8,264 nucleotides of DNA. Source: Scytonema sp. UIC 10036. GTDB lineage: Bacteria; Cyanobacteriota; Cyanobacteriia; Cyanobacteriales; Nostocaceae. Below are positions 1-6,171 of this stretch, one piece after another. The stretch is from the NCBI RefSeq assembly GCF_009725235.1, contig NZ_WJFC01000342.1, positions 1 through 8,264 on the forward strand, written 5' to 3'. Position numbers and translations under genes: made by a program. Numbering within the stretch: the stretch's first letter is position 1; every line of letters begins with the position of its first letter. The notes beneath the pieces were generated by a model that did no database searches, had not been told where the DNA came from, and saw only the letters and a program-made list of their open reading frames with translations.

Positions 1-69
1 TGTCTACCTTGTCTCCCTTGTCTACCTTGTCTCCCTTGTCTATCCCTCATCCCTACCCCTAACCCCTAA
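1..69. repeat. Low-complexity tandem repeat (CTTGTCTMC nonamers, then CCCCTAA heptads)
   Basis: The first part is about four copies of a 9-base unit alternating CTTGTCTAC and CTTGTCTCC. It passes into CCCCTAC/CCCCTAA/CCCCTAA heptads that run directly into the stop codon (TTA on this strand) of the rhomboid gene. The heptad matches the CCCCTAR class of short tandemly repeated repetitive (STRR) sequences known from heterocystous cyanobacteria. No coding potential is seen. The repeat may continue to the left of the window. Confidence 0.8.
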
Positions 70-783
70 TTACCTGTACCAAAACTCTTCTTTAGGTTTG
101 TCATTAAACAATCCCAACAACGGACCGAGGACTGCACCGAAGATAAAACCTCCAGTGTGCGCCCAGAAAGCAATACCACCATTGTCAACGTTGGTAGGTG
201 CTTCTAAACTCGCTGCTCCGGAGATGGCTTGTTGAAGAAACCAAAACCCTAAAAAGAAGAATGCTGGGACGCGAAATGTTGGAAAGAAAAATCCCAGGGG
301 TATGATACCGAGAATTTCTGCTTGGGGAAACCGAAGAATGTAAGCACCCATTACGCCTGCGATCGCACCACTTGCTCCCAAAGAAGGAATTGAGGAATTT
401 TGTGCAAAATACCACTGACTCAAAGACGCTAAAACACCGCAGGTCAAATAGAACAATAAATATTTAACGTGACCCAATTTATCTTCAACGTTGTTACCAA
501 AAATCCATAAAAACAACATATTACCACCCAGGTGCAATATACCTGCGTGTAGGAACTGGGAAGTAATCAAAGTTGACCACTCTGGTACTGGTTGATTCAC
601 CGGAATCCCCGCAAAACTAGCTGTGAGTTCTCGCGGTACAACTGCGGCTAGGCGTAAAAATCCGTCTAATTCTGCTGGTGGGAGACTCGCTTCAAAAAGA
701 AAAGCAATGATGTTGGCAGCAATCAGCCCGTAAGTAACGTAGGGCGTGATTGTTGTGGGATTATCGTCTCTGATTGGAACCAC
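70..783 (-). CDS. Rhomboid family intramembrane serine protease
   Basis: A 237-residue polytopic membrane protein that should cleave substrate helices inside the cytoplasmic membrane with a Ser-His dyad. What is seen: the HxxxxHxxxN signature in FLHAGILHLGGN (His79, His84, Asn88), the nucleophile motif GASG with Ser138, and the catalytic His209 in the AHTGG helix. About six hydrophobic helices are present, as in the basic bacterial rhomboid core, with no extra domain. The start is GTG at 783, giving MVPIRDDNP, an N-terminus I recognise from cyanobacterial rhomboids; no clear ribosome-binding site precedes it. The gene lies 196 bases downstream of smpB on the same strand with a repeat between them, so co-transcription is possible but not shown. 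All catalytic residues are present, so it is probably active. The substrate is unknown. A specialised rhombosortase is an alternative, but the sequence resembles an ordinary housekeeping rhomboid. Confidence 0.93.
   Translation of the reverse strand: MVPIRDDNPTTITPYVTYGLIAANIIAFLFEASLPPAELDGFLRLAAVVPRELTASFAGIPVNQPVPEWSTLITSQFLHAGILHLGGNMLFLWIFGNNVEDKLGHVKYLLFYLTCGVLASLSQWYFAQNSSIPSLGASGAIAGVMGAYILRFPQAEILGIIPLGFFFPTFRVPAFFFLGFWFLQQAISGAASLEAPTNVDNGGIAFWAHTGGFIFGAVLGPLLGLFNDKPKEEFWYR
359..366. repeat. HIP1 palindrome
   Basis: A perfect GCGATCGC octamer inside the rhomboid gene. HIP1 is strongly over-represented in many cyanobacterial genomes and supports the taxonomic assignment. Confidence 0.9.
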
Positions 784-869
784 AGGAGTTTTTCCCCATT
801 TTTGACAAGAAGCTTAGCTACGAGAATATCTATTTTTTTGAAACTTTCTTCAACCTATGAAACTAACTA

Positions 870-974
870 GGGGTAGGGGGTAAGGAGGTAAGGGGTAGAC
901 AAGGAGAAAATCTACCTTGTCCTCCTTGTCCTCCTTGCCCCTTGTCCCCAATCCCTAATCCCTAATCCCCTAAT
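870..974. repeat. Low-complexity G-rich/C-rich repeat with imperfect dyad symmetry
   Basis: This stretch lies between smpB and the rhomboid gene. The left half is G/A-rich (GGGGTAGGGGGTAAGGAGG and onward); the right half is C/T-rich, with CTTGTCCTC units followed by CCCTAAT heptads. GACAAGG at 897-903 pairs with CCTTGTC at 914-920, so the two halves can fold back on each other imperfectly. The CCTTGTC units resemble those at 1-50, and the CCCTAAT tail ends a few bases from the smpB stop codon. The structure might act as an mRNA 3' end or processing site, but it has no clear U-tract on the minus strand. The rest of the 784-979 gap shows nothing recognisable. Confidence 0.7.
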
Positions 975-979
975 AACTT

Positions 980-1435
980 TCATGCCCGTTGCATCTCGCG
1001 CTGATCTTGACGTTTCTTAATATCTTCACGTTTATCATGAATTTTTTTACCTTTTGCCAGACCAATACTGATTTTTACCCAGCCGCGCTTGAGGTACATC
1101 TTGAGCGGTATCAATGTTAAACCTTGCTGTTCGACTTTGCCAATCAACTTGCGAAGTTCGTCACGACGCAACAGCAGCTTGCGCGTGCGTCGGGGTTCGT
1201 GGTTGAAATACTGACTGCTAGCCGTGTAAGGAGAAATATGGACGTTAATCAGCCATGCTTCTCCATCGCGAAGCAAAGCATACCCATCTTGAAGATTGAC
1301 CTTACCCGCACGAATTGATTTTACCTCGGTTCCTGCAAGCTGGATACCAGCTTCATATGTTTCCAGAATTTCGTATAAATACCGAGCTTGACGATTGTCA
1401 GTAATGACTTTGTAACCTTCGCTTTTTTCACTCAT
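980..1435 (-). CDS. smpB: SsrA-binding protein SmpB
   Basis: SmpB binds tmRNA and brings it to stalled ribosomes for trans-translation in the cytoplasm; the stalled peptide is then tagged for proteolysis. The 151-residue length is normal for the family. Family motifs seen are the N-terminal VITDNRQARYLYEI segment (9-23), LAGTEVKSIRAGKVNLQDGY (33-52), the VHISPY segment (65-70), RTRKLLL (83-89), and the basic C-terminal tail GLAKGKKIHDKREDIKKRQ (125-143), which enters the decoding centre as a helix. The start is ATG at 1435; the upstream sequence has no Shine-Dalgarno match. The tmRNA gene (ssrA) is not in this window. smpB diverges from the WGxxGxxG gene and is followed by the rhomboid gene. 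Nothing is missing or truncated. Confidence 0.97.
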   Translation of the reverse strand: MSEKSEGYKVITDNRQARYLYEILETYEAGIQLAGTEVKSIRAGKVNLQDGYALLRDGEAWLINVHISPYTASSQYFNHEPRRTRKLLLRRDELRKLIGKVEQQGLTLIPLKMYLKRGWVKISIGLAKGKKIHDKREDIKKRQDQREMQRA

Positions 1436-1788
1436 TGAGGATAATATTTACGTACTGTGTTGAAAAAGTTAATATGAATGAATATAAAAAGAAGAAAACT
1501 TTACATAAATTTTTGTTACCCACTCCTCTGAATGTTACCTTTATCTTTCTAATTTAGCTTTTTTACACAGTTTTTGCTGGTTTGTATTGTTAATTAATTT
1601 TTTCCTAAAAGAATGTTTGTAAATTATTGAGTACCTCCTTTATCCTTCACAGTTTATCTGTTGGAAAAAATATCGTATATCTTCAGGTGAGTTCAGATAG
1701 AGTTTATTTTACTGCCGTAGAATGATTTTGTTTGGGGAGGGACTGGCTAAATTTGTGATTGAACGCGAAAGGAATTTGGAATTTAACT
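1436..1788. other. AT-rich divergent intergenic region, smpB / WGxxGxxG gene
   Basis: About 350 bases that must hold the promoters for smpB (leftward) and the small secreted protein (rightward). A TAGAAT hexamer at 1718-1723 could be a -10 box for the rightward gene, but no good -35 box sits at the right distance. A GGGGAGG run at 1734-1740 looks like a ribosome-binding site but is about 50 bases from the chosen ATG. TTG at 1759 is an in-frame earlier start that would add ten residues ahead of the signal peptide. No repeat, RNA gene or convincing ORF was seen. Confidence 0.5.
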
Positions 1789-2085
1789 ATGAAAAGCAAA
1801 TTGACTACAGCAATTGGCGCTAGCGTTATCGGTTTAAGCCTAGCTATTATGCCTCTAAATTTACCTGCTTCTGCTCAAAACAATAATACCGATACTGGCA
1901 CTGGCACCACCACTGGCAACACCACAACTGATACAACAACTTACCGTGGTGATAATGATTTTGATTGGGGTTGGTTGGGTTTACTTGGACTGTTAGGTTT
2001 AGGTGGTTTAGCTGGCAGACGCCGTGAAGAACCAACTCGTTATCGCGACCCCAACGCAGTTGGTAGCTCTACCTACAGAGAATAA
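1789..2085 (+). CDS. Small secreted WGxxGxxG family protein
   Basis: A 98-residue protein of a small family common in cyanobacteria; its function is unknown. Residues 1-30 form a signal peptide: basic MKSK, a hydrophobic core, and a probable Sec signal peptidase cut after PASA before Gln30. A Thr/Asn/Gly-rich linker follows (31-52). The hallmark is one helix at 60-76, with Trp60-Gly61 and then Gly at 64, 67 and 70 (WGWLGLLGLLGLGGLAG), capped by RRR at 77-79 and a polar tail ending YRDPNAVGSSTYRE. The layout resembles other C-terminal sorting signals (glycine-rich helix plus Arg cluster), but the 19-residue tail beyond the Arg cluster is longer than in GlyGly-CTERM or PEP-CTERM signals. ATG at 1789 is preferred over TTG at 1759 because it begins exactly at the signal peptide. 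It is a single gene, convergent with ictB. Confidence 0.85.
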   Translation: MKSKLTTAIGASVIGLSLAIMPLNLPASAQNNNTDTGTGTTTGNTTTDTTTYRGDNDFDWGWLGLLGLLGLGGLAGRRREEPTRYRDPNAVGSSTYRE

Positions 2086-2165
2086 TTTCAGTTTCGGCTA
2101 AGCCGCCATCCAATAAAGAAGAGAACTTAGGACTTTTTTAATTGAATTACGAGCAGCTCGAGAGC

Positions 2166-2194
2166 AAGCCTTAGAACGCAGTAGTCTAAGGCTT
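2166..2194. terminator. Stem-loop between convergent genes, probable terminator
   Basis: A perfect 10-bp inverted repeat, AAGCCTTAGA (2166-2175) and TCTAAGGCTT (2185-2194), encloses a 9-base loop. On the plus strand it is followed by ATTTAGTATTTAT, a moderate T-rich run, so it best fits termination of the WGxxGxxG transcript. It also begins 9 bases beyond the ictB stop and could stabilise or end that mRNA, although no U-tract follows in that direction. A short CGAGC-A-GCTCG palindrome lies beside it at 2150-2160. Confidence 0.6.
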
Positions 2195-2203
2195 ATTTAG
2201 TAT

Positions 2204-3595
2204 TTATCGGTCATTGATTCGCGGTTGCGGTTTGTAGTAACTAGCAATCAAAGCGACCATTAGCCACCAAACTGTGTTAACTTCAGGACGAAACCAGACG
2301 GTATCAACCGTATTGTGCCCTAGTGTTCCTGTTATGGCTGCGATCGCACCAATAATCCAGAAGCCATCTAAACTGGTTGACTCTCGCAAACGGCGCAGTT
2401 GTAGAAGACCTGTATTAAAAATGACAATAAGCAGCCATAAGAAACTAGCTAAACCAATCAACCCAGTTTCCACAGCTATCTCTAAGAAAATAGAATAGGC
2501 ACTCAATGCAGTGTAGCGGGGAAGTTGGTAAAGAGGATATATTTTGTTAAAAGCGTTGTGACCGGGTCCAATACCAGTCAGAGGGTAATCCTCAATCATC
2601 TTAAAAACAGCAGTCCAAACATTCTTACGAAAGTTATTACTACTATCATTTCTATCTGCAAAAATACTGAAAAAGCGTTCTCGTACTGGTTCAACAAACA
2701 AAATTGCCAGCAGTAATACTCCTGTTAAACCACCCAATATTAACCATAAAGACCATTTGCGCCAGAAAGGTGGCATATGTACGCTGAACCAAAAGTAAAG
2801 CAATCCCAGTAAAGTCAGAACAGAGACAACCAATCCAATCCAGCCACCACGGCTAAAAGTCAGAATTAAACAAGCACCATTAACAATCAGCATTGTTGAT
2901 GCCAATGCTTTCGTAAACCAACTTCGCCATGCAAAAATTGCAACTGCGCTTAAAGCAACAGCAGGCAAGAGATACCCAGCTAATAAATTGGGATTGCCAA
3001 GATAACTGTAAACCCTTGTTGTTTTTGACAAAGGAGACATTGGGTCAACCCAGGTAGCCAGCGCTGGTGCTCCAAAAAACCATTGTCTCAATCCATACAC
3101 GCTTACAATAAGGCTTATGTGCAAATACAGAGCAATCAACCAAGAACGAAAGCGAGGAAACTTAAGAACTCGCGCACAAAGAGCGAACAGTAGCAAGTAA
3201 AGCGTAAAATTTCTTAAATCGGTTAACGCCGCTTTCTTAACAGGTGATAATGCTGTAGCTACGACAGCAACCCCCCAATAAAGCAATACAAGCAGGTGAA
3301 TGGGAGTCACGCTAGGAGTATTTGGTGCGGTAGTTTCGTCAGATATGGTTAACAGGAGCCAAAATCCTCCACAAGCAACCAATATTAACCCCAGTAGGTC
3401 ATTCGCTACAAAAGGAGCAAGCCCATATATCAAGGTGAGCAAGGCTGTTGCTATTGTTTCCCCCCACTGCAAGAGAATACTACTTTGTCGCCAAGAGTGC
3501 AGTAACCCTACAACAGAACGGTGCAGGTAACTCGTGGCAAGGTATTCTTTCAACGGTAAGTAAGATAAAGTGAATTGTTGCCAAATTAAATTCAT
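2204..3595 (-). CDS. ictB: IctB, O-antigen ligase/polymerase superfamily membrane protein (putative bicarbonate transporter)
   Basis: A polytopic inner-membrane protein of about 463 residues with ten or more predicted helices, near the usual IctB length. I recognise cyanobacterial IctB from conserved blocks in order: WQQFTLSYLPLKEYLATS at the N-terminus, HLLVLLYWGVAVVATALSPV, YSYLGNPNLLAGYLLP, LTFSRGGWIGLV, and the large loop with DRNDSSNNFRKNVW, TGIGPGHNAFNKIYPLYQ and TALSAYSIFLEIAVE. The loop and flanking helices correspond to the Wzy/WaaL O-antigen ligase domain. IctB was named for a role in inorganic carbon accumulation in Synechococcus. Later work questioned whether it transports bicarbonate itself, and the fold suggests glycan ligation or polymerisation, so the biochemical role is open. 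The start is ATG at 3595 (MNLIWQQ); GTG at 3604 would add three residues. It lies downstream of the kinase-like gene but has its own probable promoter. A HIP1 site lies near its 3' end. Confidence 0.93.
   Translation of the reverse strand: MNLIWQQFTLSYLPLKEYLATSYLHRSVVGLLHSWRQSSILLQWGETIATALLTLIYGLAPFVANDLLGLILVACGGFWLLLTISDETTAPNTPSVTPIHLLVLLYWGVAVVATALSPVKKAALTDLRNFTLYLLLFALCARVLKFPRFRSWLIALYLHISLIVSVYGLRQWFFGAPALATWVDPMSPLSKTTRVYSYLGNPNLLAGYLLPAVALSAVAIFAWRSWFTKALASTMLIVNGACLILTFSRGGWIGLVVSVLTLLGLLYFWFSVHMPPFWRKWSLWLILGGLTGVLLLAILFVEPVRERFFSIFADRNDSSNNFRKNVWTAVFKMIEDYPLTGIGPGHNAFNKIYPLYQLPRYTALSAYSIFLEIAVETGLIGLASFLWLLIVIFNTGLLQLRRLRESTSLDGFWIIGAIAAITGTLGHNTVDTVWFRPEVNTVWWLMVALIASYYKPQPRINDR
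2340..2347. repeat. HIP1 palindrome
   Basis: A perfect GCGATCGC octamer inside ictB, near its 3' end. Confidence 0.9.
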
Positions 3596-3656
3596 ATACA
3601 ACACTGTGAATAGATAGCACGCCCGCGCACAACTTTGAGGATCGTGATAGTCCCTG

Positions 3657-3685
3657 ATTCTAAAAGTTCATAACGCAGATTGCAA
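3657..3685 (-). promoter_or_regulatory. Probable sigma-70-type promoter of ictB
   Basis: On the minus strand, TTGCAA (3685-3680) and TAGAAT (3662-3657) are separated by exactly 17 bases. Each hexamer differs from the consensus at two positions or fewer. Transcription would start near 3650, leaving a leader of about 55 bases before the ATG at 3595. No Shine-Dalgarno match is evident in that leader. The call rests on consensus match and position only. Confidence 0.45.
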
Positions 3686-3737
3686 ATTGTCAGTCCCATA
3701 TTCAGTGACTGGTTGTTGTGGGTTCTAGGTTTTTTGT

Positions 3738-3813
3738 ACTAACCACTAACGATGACAGGCGAGACGCCTGTCCTACACTACCAAGCACTAACCCCTAACT
3801 ACTAACCACTAAC
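3738..3813. repeat. MITE-like element: perfect hairpin between 13-base direct repeats
   Basis: GACAGGCG (3754-3761) and CGCCTGTC (3765-3772) form a perfect 8-bp stem with an AGA loop. The stem is much more GC-rich than its surroundings. ACTAACCACTAAC occurs exactly at 3738-3750 and again at 3801-3813, with further CTAACCCCTAACT heptad-like units between. The GACAGGCGAGACGCCTGTC core is a hairpin I recall as common in cyanobacterial intergenic DNA. It lies in the 297-base gap between the kinase-like gene and ictB. Apart from this element and the promoter, the gap holds nothing recognisable. Confidence 0.7.
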
Positions 3814-3905
3814 TATATATATGTCAGCCAAGTATCCAATAATCTGGACAATTTGCAATGTTAATCTAGCACAGTCACGTTGTACCGATTATTTACCCTC
3901 CCAAA

Positions 3906-5483
3906 TTAAAATTCCTTTGAAGATTCTACTGTGCTTGAACTCATCAACGGTAAACTTAGCACGTAACGGTACCCCGATTCTGATGAACCTTGAACCGAAA
4001 TTTGTCCGCCATGTAGATGTGCTAAACGACAGCTAAGTTCTAAACCCAAGCTTTCACGAGAAACATTTCCAGATGATTTAGTATTTAAGTCAGTGACGAT
4101 CGTAAGGACATTTGAAACAGGAGGATTTAACTCTGTTGGTTCTTCCGTCATGAAAGACAAATCGGTGACATCCTCAGATAAGTCTGAATAACCATTGCTA
4201 TTACTATAAGCTGAAGGACTCGCTGTAAACTCCAGCATTGGCGCTAAACTCTTAAGACGGAAGTAAGGCTCTACGTCTGTTATACCGTCACCCAACCAAG
4301 GATGTGAGACCCAAACTGTAATGTTAACTAGATTGTCTTTGTAGGAAACGTGAATGCGAACAACACTTCCTGTAGCAGAAACTTGAATTACATTAAAAAC
4401 CAGATGATATAAAATTTGTCGTACTTTATCTTTATCTAGAGGTAAGATACGACTGCGCCCTGGTTCTATGGATAAACGAATATCTTGCTCGCGTCTATTA
4501 GCTGCTTCTTCTAAGGTATTGATAGCTTGTTGACAGAGCATTTCAATATCTACAGGAGCTAAATTGAGTGTTAATGGGTTTTCATCTATTGTTCCAAGTT
4601 CAGAAATTTCATTCACTAGGGACAGTAAATATCGACCGCTATGTTGAATAATCTCTAAATACTCTCTCTGTTTGGTGGTCAAAGGACCGTAAATCTCGCG
4701 TCCTAGAACACCTGCCATACCGAGTACAGATGTTAAGGGAGTACGCAACTCTTGAGTTAATTGCGCTAACAGTGATAATTTTAGCTGATTGGTAGGAACT
4801 GGAATTGATTCTTTTTGAAAAACACTTGGATTGAGTCGAATTTCACTAGTATTAGTATCCTTGAATGACCAACCAGAAACATTCATGGGAATACTGCTAT
4901 TTGAGCCAGCTTGTAGCAGTCGGTTGCGTTCAAATTCACTCATGCTCCAGCGAGCTATGATTTGTAAAAATTCAACATCTCTGTTTGTAAATTTACGCGG
5001 AACTAAATCCATGACTGCCAACGCACCCAGGCAATAACCCGAAGCATCAAACAAAGGTGCCCCTAAATATGCACGAATACCGTAATCTTGCAACAACTTA
5101 CTGTAAGTAGAACGTTCTGCACCAGTTAGAAGATGTGTATCATCAATCACAACAATTTGTGAGCTTTCTACGACCTTAGCGCAAAAAGATTCCCGACGTG
5201 CAAGTTGACGGCTTTGCGCCAGTTGGTTCATCAGCCCAAGTCTGGATAAGCCTACAGCTGACTTAAACCAGTGGCGCTCATGATCCACAAATCCCAAAAC
5301 ACAAATTTGTGCTTCCAGAAAGTGAGCAGCTGTTTGAGTCGCTTCTTCAAAAACTGGAATTGTCTCTGGTTGACGCAAACCTAAATCAGTCAATGCTTTA
5401 AGACGTTGTTGTTCTCTCGTCTCTTGAGATGCCCAACCATCTTTAAGAGTAAATAGTTTGTTTTCAGGCTCCACCATTGCCAC
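3906..5483 (-). CDS. GAF domain protein with degenerate histidine kinase core (probable pseudokinase)
   Basis: A soluble 525-residue protein with no signal peptide or membrane helix. Residues about 40-180 are a GAF sensor domain of the type with FVDHERHWFKSAVG, RRESFCAKVV and YLGAPLFDASGYCLGALAVMD. It lacks the Cys-His chromophore motif of cyanobacteriochromes. Residues about 235-295 are a HisKA-like dimerisation helix pair. In the H-box LLAQLTQELRTPL the phospho-acceptor His is Gln244 (codon CAA), while the flanking ELRTPL is intact. The ATPase-like domain (about 300-513) keeps an N-box remnant with Asn364 and a G2-like GLELSCRLAHLHGGQI (480-495). However, its G1 region (HPWLGDGI) is atypical, and residues about 420-475 are a Ser/Asn/Asp/Glu/Thr-rich stretch where the ATP lid should be. 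Autophosphorylation on the usual His is therefore not expected; scaffolding or allosteric signalling is inferred. GTG at 5483 has AAGG five bases upstream; ATG at 5477 is equally possible. No response regulator gene is adjacent. Confidence 0.87.
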   Translation of the reverse strand: MAMVEPENKLFTLKDGWASQETREQQRLKALTDLGLRQPETIPVFEEATQTAAHFLEAQICVLGFVDHERHWFKSAVGLSRLGLMNQLAQSRQLARRESFCAKVVESSQIVVIDDTHLLTGAERSTYSKLLQDYGIRAYLGAPLFDASGYCLGALAVMDLVPRKFTNRDVEFLQIIARWSMSEFERNRLLQAGSNSSIPMNVSGWSFKDTNTSEIRLNPSVFQKESIPVPTNQLKLSLLAQLTQELRTPLTSVLGMAGVLGREIYGPLTTKQREYLEIIQHSGRYLLSLVNEISELGTIDENPLTLNLAPVDIEMLCQQAINTLEEAANRREQDIRLSIEPGRSRILPLDKDKVRQILYHLVFNVIQVSATGSVVRIHVSYKDNLVNITVWVSHPWLGDGITDVEPYFRLKSLAPMLEFTASPSAYSNSNGYSDLSEDVTDLSFMTEEPTELNPPVSNVLTIVTDLNTKSSGNVSRESLGLELSCRLAHLHGGQISVQGSSESGYRYVLSLPLMSSSTVESSKEF

Positions 5484-5493
5484 CGTTACCTTG

Positions 5494-5523
5494 ATAATAG
5501 CTAGGGTACTGTAATTTACATAA
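5494..5523 (-). promoter_or_regulatory. Candidate promoter of the kinase-like gene with an overlapping GTA-N8-TAC motif
   Basis: On the minus strand, TTATGT (5523-5518) and TATTAT (5499-5494) are spaced by 18 bases and lie just ahead of the AAGG ribosome-binding site and start codon. A GTA-N8-TAC palindrome at 5506-5519, the core consensus for the nitrogen regulator NtcA, falls between the two hexamers. In that position a bound protein would block rather than activate this promoter. The triplets alone occur by chance about once in 4 kb, so NtcA control is only a possibility. Confidence 0.3.
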
Positions 5524-5688
5524 CCACTAGGTCTGGTTATTTGCTATTTCTAAGATTCCCCAATTTTCTGCCAGACAAACATATTAGAGAGTAATTTTTT
5601 TTCAGTACAGGTTTTTAGCTATACAACGGCTGCCTGACTTGATGTTCTGTTAATAATACACAAGTTATTTCAGTATACGGATAGGTTT

Positions 5689-5770
5689 TTGGGTAATGGG
5701 CATGGGGCAATGGGCAATTGCGTATTGACTAGCTGTTCGTGATGCCCTATGCCCTGTTCCCAATTCCCAA
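5689..5770. repeat. Imperfect inverted repeat of GGGCAAT-like units
   Basis: The left arm 5689-5716 (GGGTAATGGGCATGGGGC and so on) pairs with the right arm 5743-5770 (GCCCTATGCCCTGTTCCC and so on) at 21 of 28 positions around a 26-base loop. Each arm is itself a run of degenerate heptads of the form TGGGCAA/TGGGTAA, a composition typical of filamentous cyanobacterial intergenic repeats. No transposase is nearby. Confidence 0.65.
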
Positions 5771-5838
5771 TTTTTCAATCGATCTCGTTAGTTTCAGATT
5801 TGACTTGGGTATGATAAGGTTGTGCCAAAAAAGCGATG

Positions 5839-5878
5839 GTGACCATTACCAGTGACCAGTGACCGGCGATGGGTGACC
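5839..5878. repeat. TGACCAG heptad repeat
   Basis: GTGACCATTACCAGTGACC is followed by AGTGACCGGCGATGGGTGACC, that is, repeated GTGACCA heptads. GCGATGGTGACC (5833-5844) recurs as GCGATGGGTGACC (5866-5878). The unit resembles the TTGGTCA class of cyanobacterial heptad repeats read on the other strand. Confidence 0.6.
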
Positions 5879-6080
5879 GAAATCTTTTAAGATACTAAGC
5901 AGGGATTTTATTAATAAAGAAGATCTATCAAAAATTCATCAAAAAAATACATTTCCTTCACAAAGCTGATTGTTTTAAACTTTAGGATTCAGTCAAGAAT
6001 ATAACAGATGCCTAAGAGAGTGTTCTTTAAGCGAAATCACATAATAGATCTAACGAACAGAATTCGTGGCTCTACAAGCA

Positions 6081-6116
6081 CAACCAGCCAAGGCGGTTGA
6101 GTTGATTGGTCCGCCT
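6081..6116 (+). promoter_or_regulatory. Overlapping short hairpins upstream of the aminotransferase gene
   Basis: AGGCGG (6091-6096) can pair with CCGCCT (6111-6116) around a 14-base loop. Alternatively CAACC (6081-6085) can pair with GGTTG (6095-6099). The two stems share bases 6095-6096 and exclude each other. They are GC-rich within AT-rich DNA and end 55 bases before the ATG at 6172. They could be leader RNA structure or an operator; nothing in the sequence decides between these. Confidence 0.25.
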
Positions 6117-6171
6117 ATGTGTACTTAAAAACAATATTTCAATGTTTTAATTTGTGAGCCTGAACCTAACA

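Larger units (their letters stand above)
5524..6171. other. Long divergent intergenic region with repeats and hairpins
   Basis: About 650 bases separate the leftward kinase-like gene from the rightward aminotransferase gene. The region holds an imperfect inverted repeat (5689-5770), TGACCAG heptads (5839-5878) and overlapping hairpins (6081-6116), each listed separately. Stop codons are frequent in all frames, and no convincing small gene or RNA gene was recognised. A weak TTGATT (6102-6107), 17-base spacer, TTAAAA (6125-6130) pair could drive the aminotransferase gene. Confidence 0.5.

Noticed and set aside
1..50. Possible CRISPR array from the regular CTTGTCTMC units
   Set aside because: The units are contiguous 9-mers with no unique spacers, so this is a simple tandem repeat.
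185..415. Minus-strand open frame of 76 codons inside the rhomboid gene
   Set aside because: It overlaps a strongly conserved gene in another frame, and its translation shows no domain or signal.
1124..1318. Plus-strand open frame of 64 codons opposite smpB
   Set aside because: Antisense shadow of a conserved gene with no recognisable protein features.
1755..1823. Short upstream frame starting at GTG 1755 after the GGGGAGG run
   Set aside because: It is about 22 codons, overlaps the signal-peptide coding region in another frame, and is too far from the GGGGAGG run for a normal ribosome-binding site.
1847..2035. Minus-strand open frame of 62 codons opposite the WGxxGxxG gene
   Set aside because: The plus-strand frame has a signal peptide and a family hallmark; the antisense frame is a His/Gln/Cys-rich shadow.
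3821..4036. Plus-strand open frame of 71 codons at the 3' end of the kinase-like gene
   Set aside because: Most of it is antisense to the kinase coding region, and it lacks a ribosome-binding site or family similarity that I recognise.
6091..6116. Possible tRNA fragment suggested by the AGGCGG...CCGCCT stem
   Set aside because: No anticodon arm, T arm or acceptor stem can be built around it.
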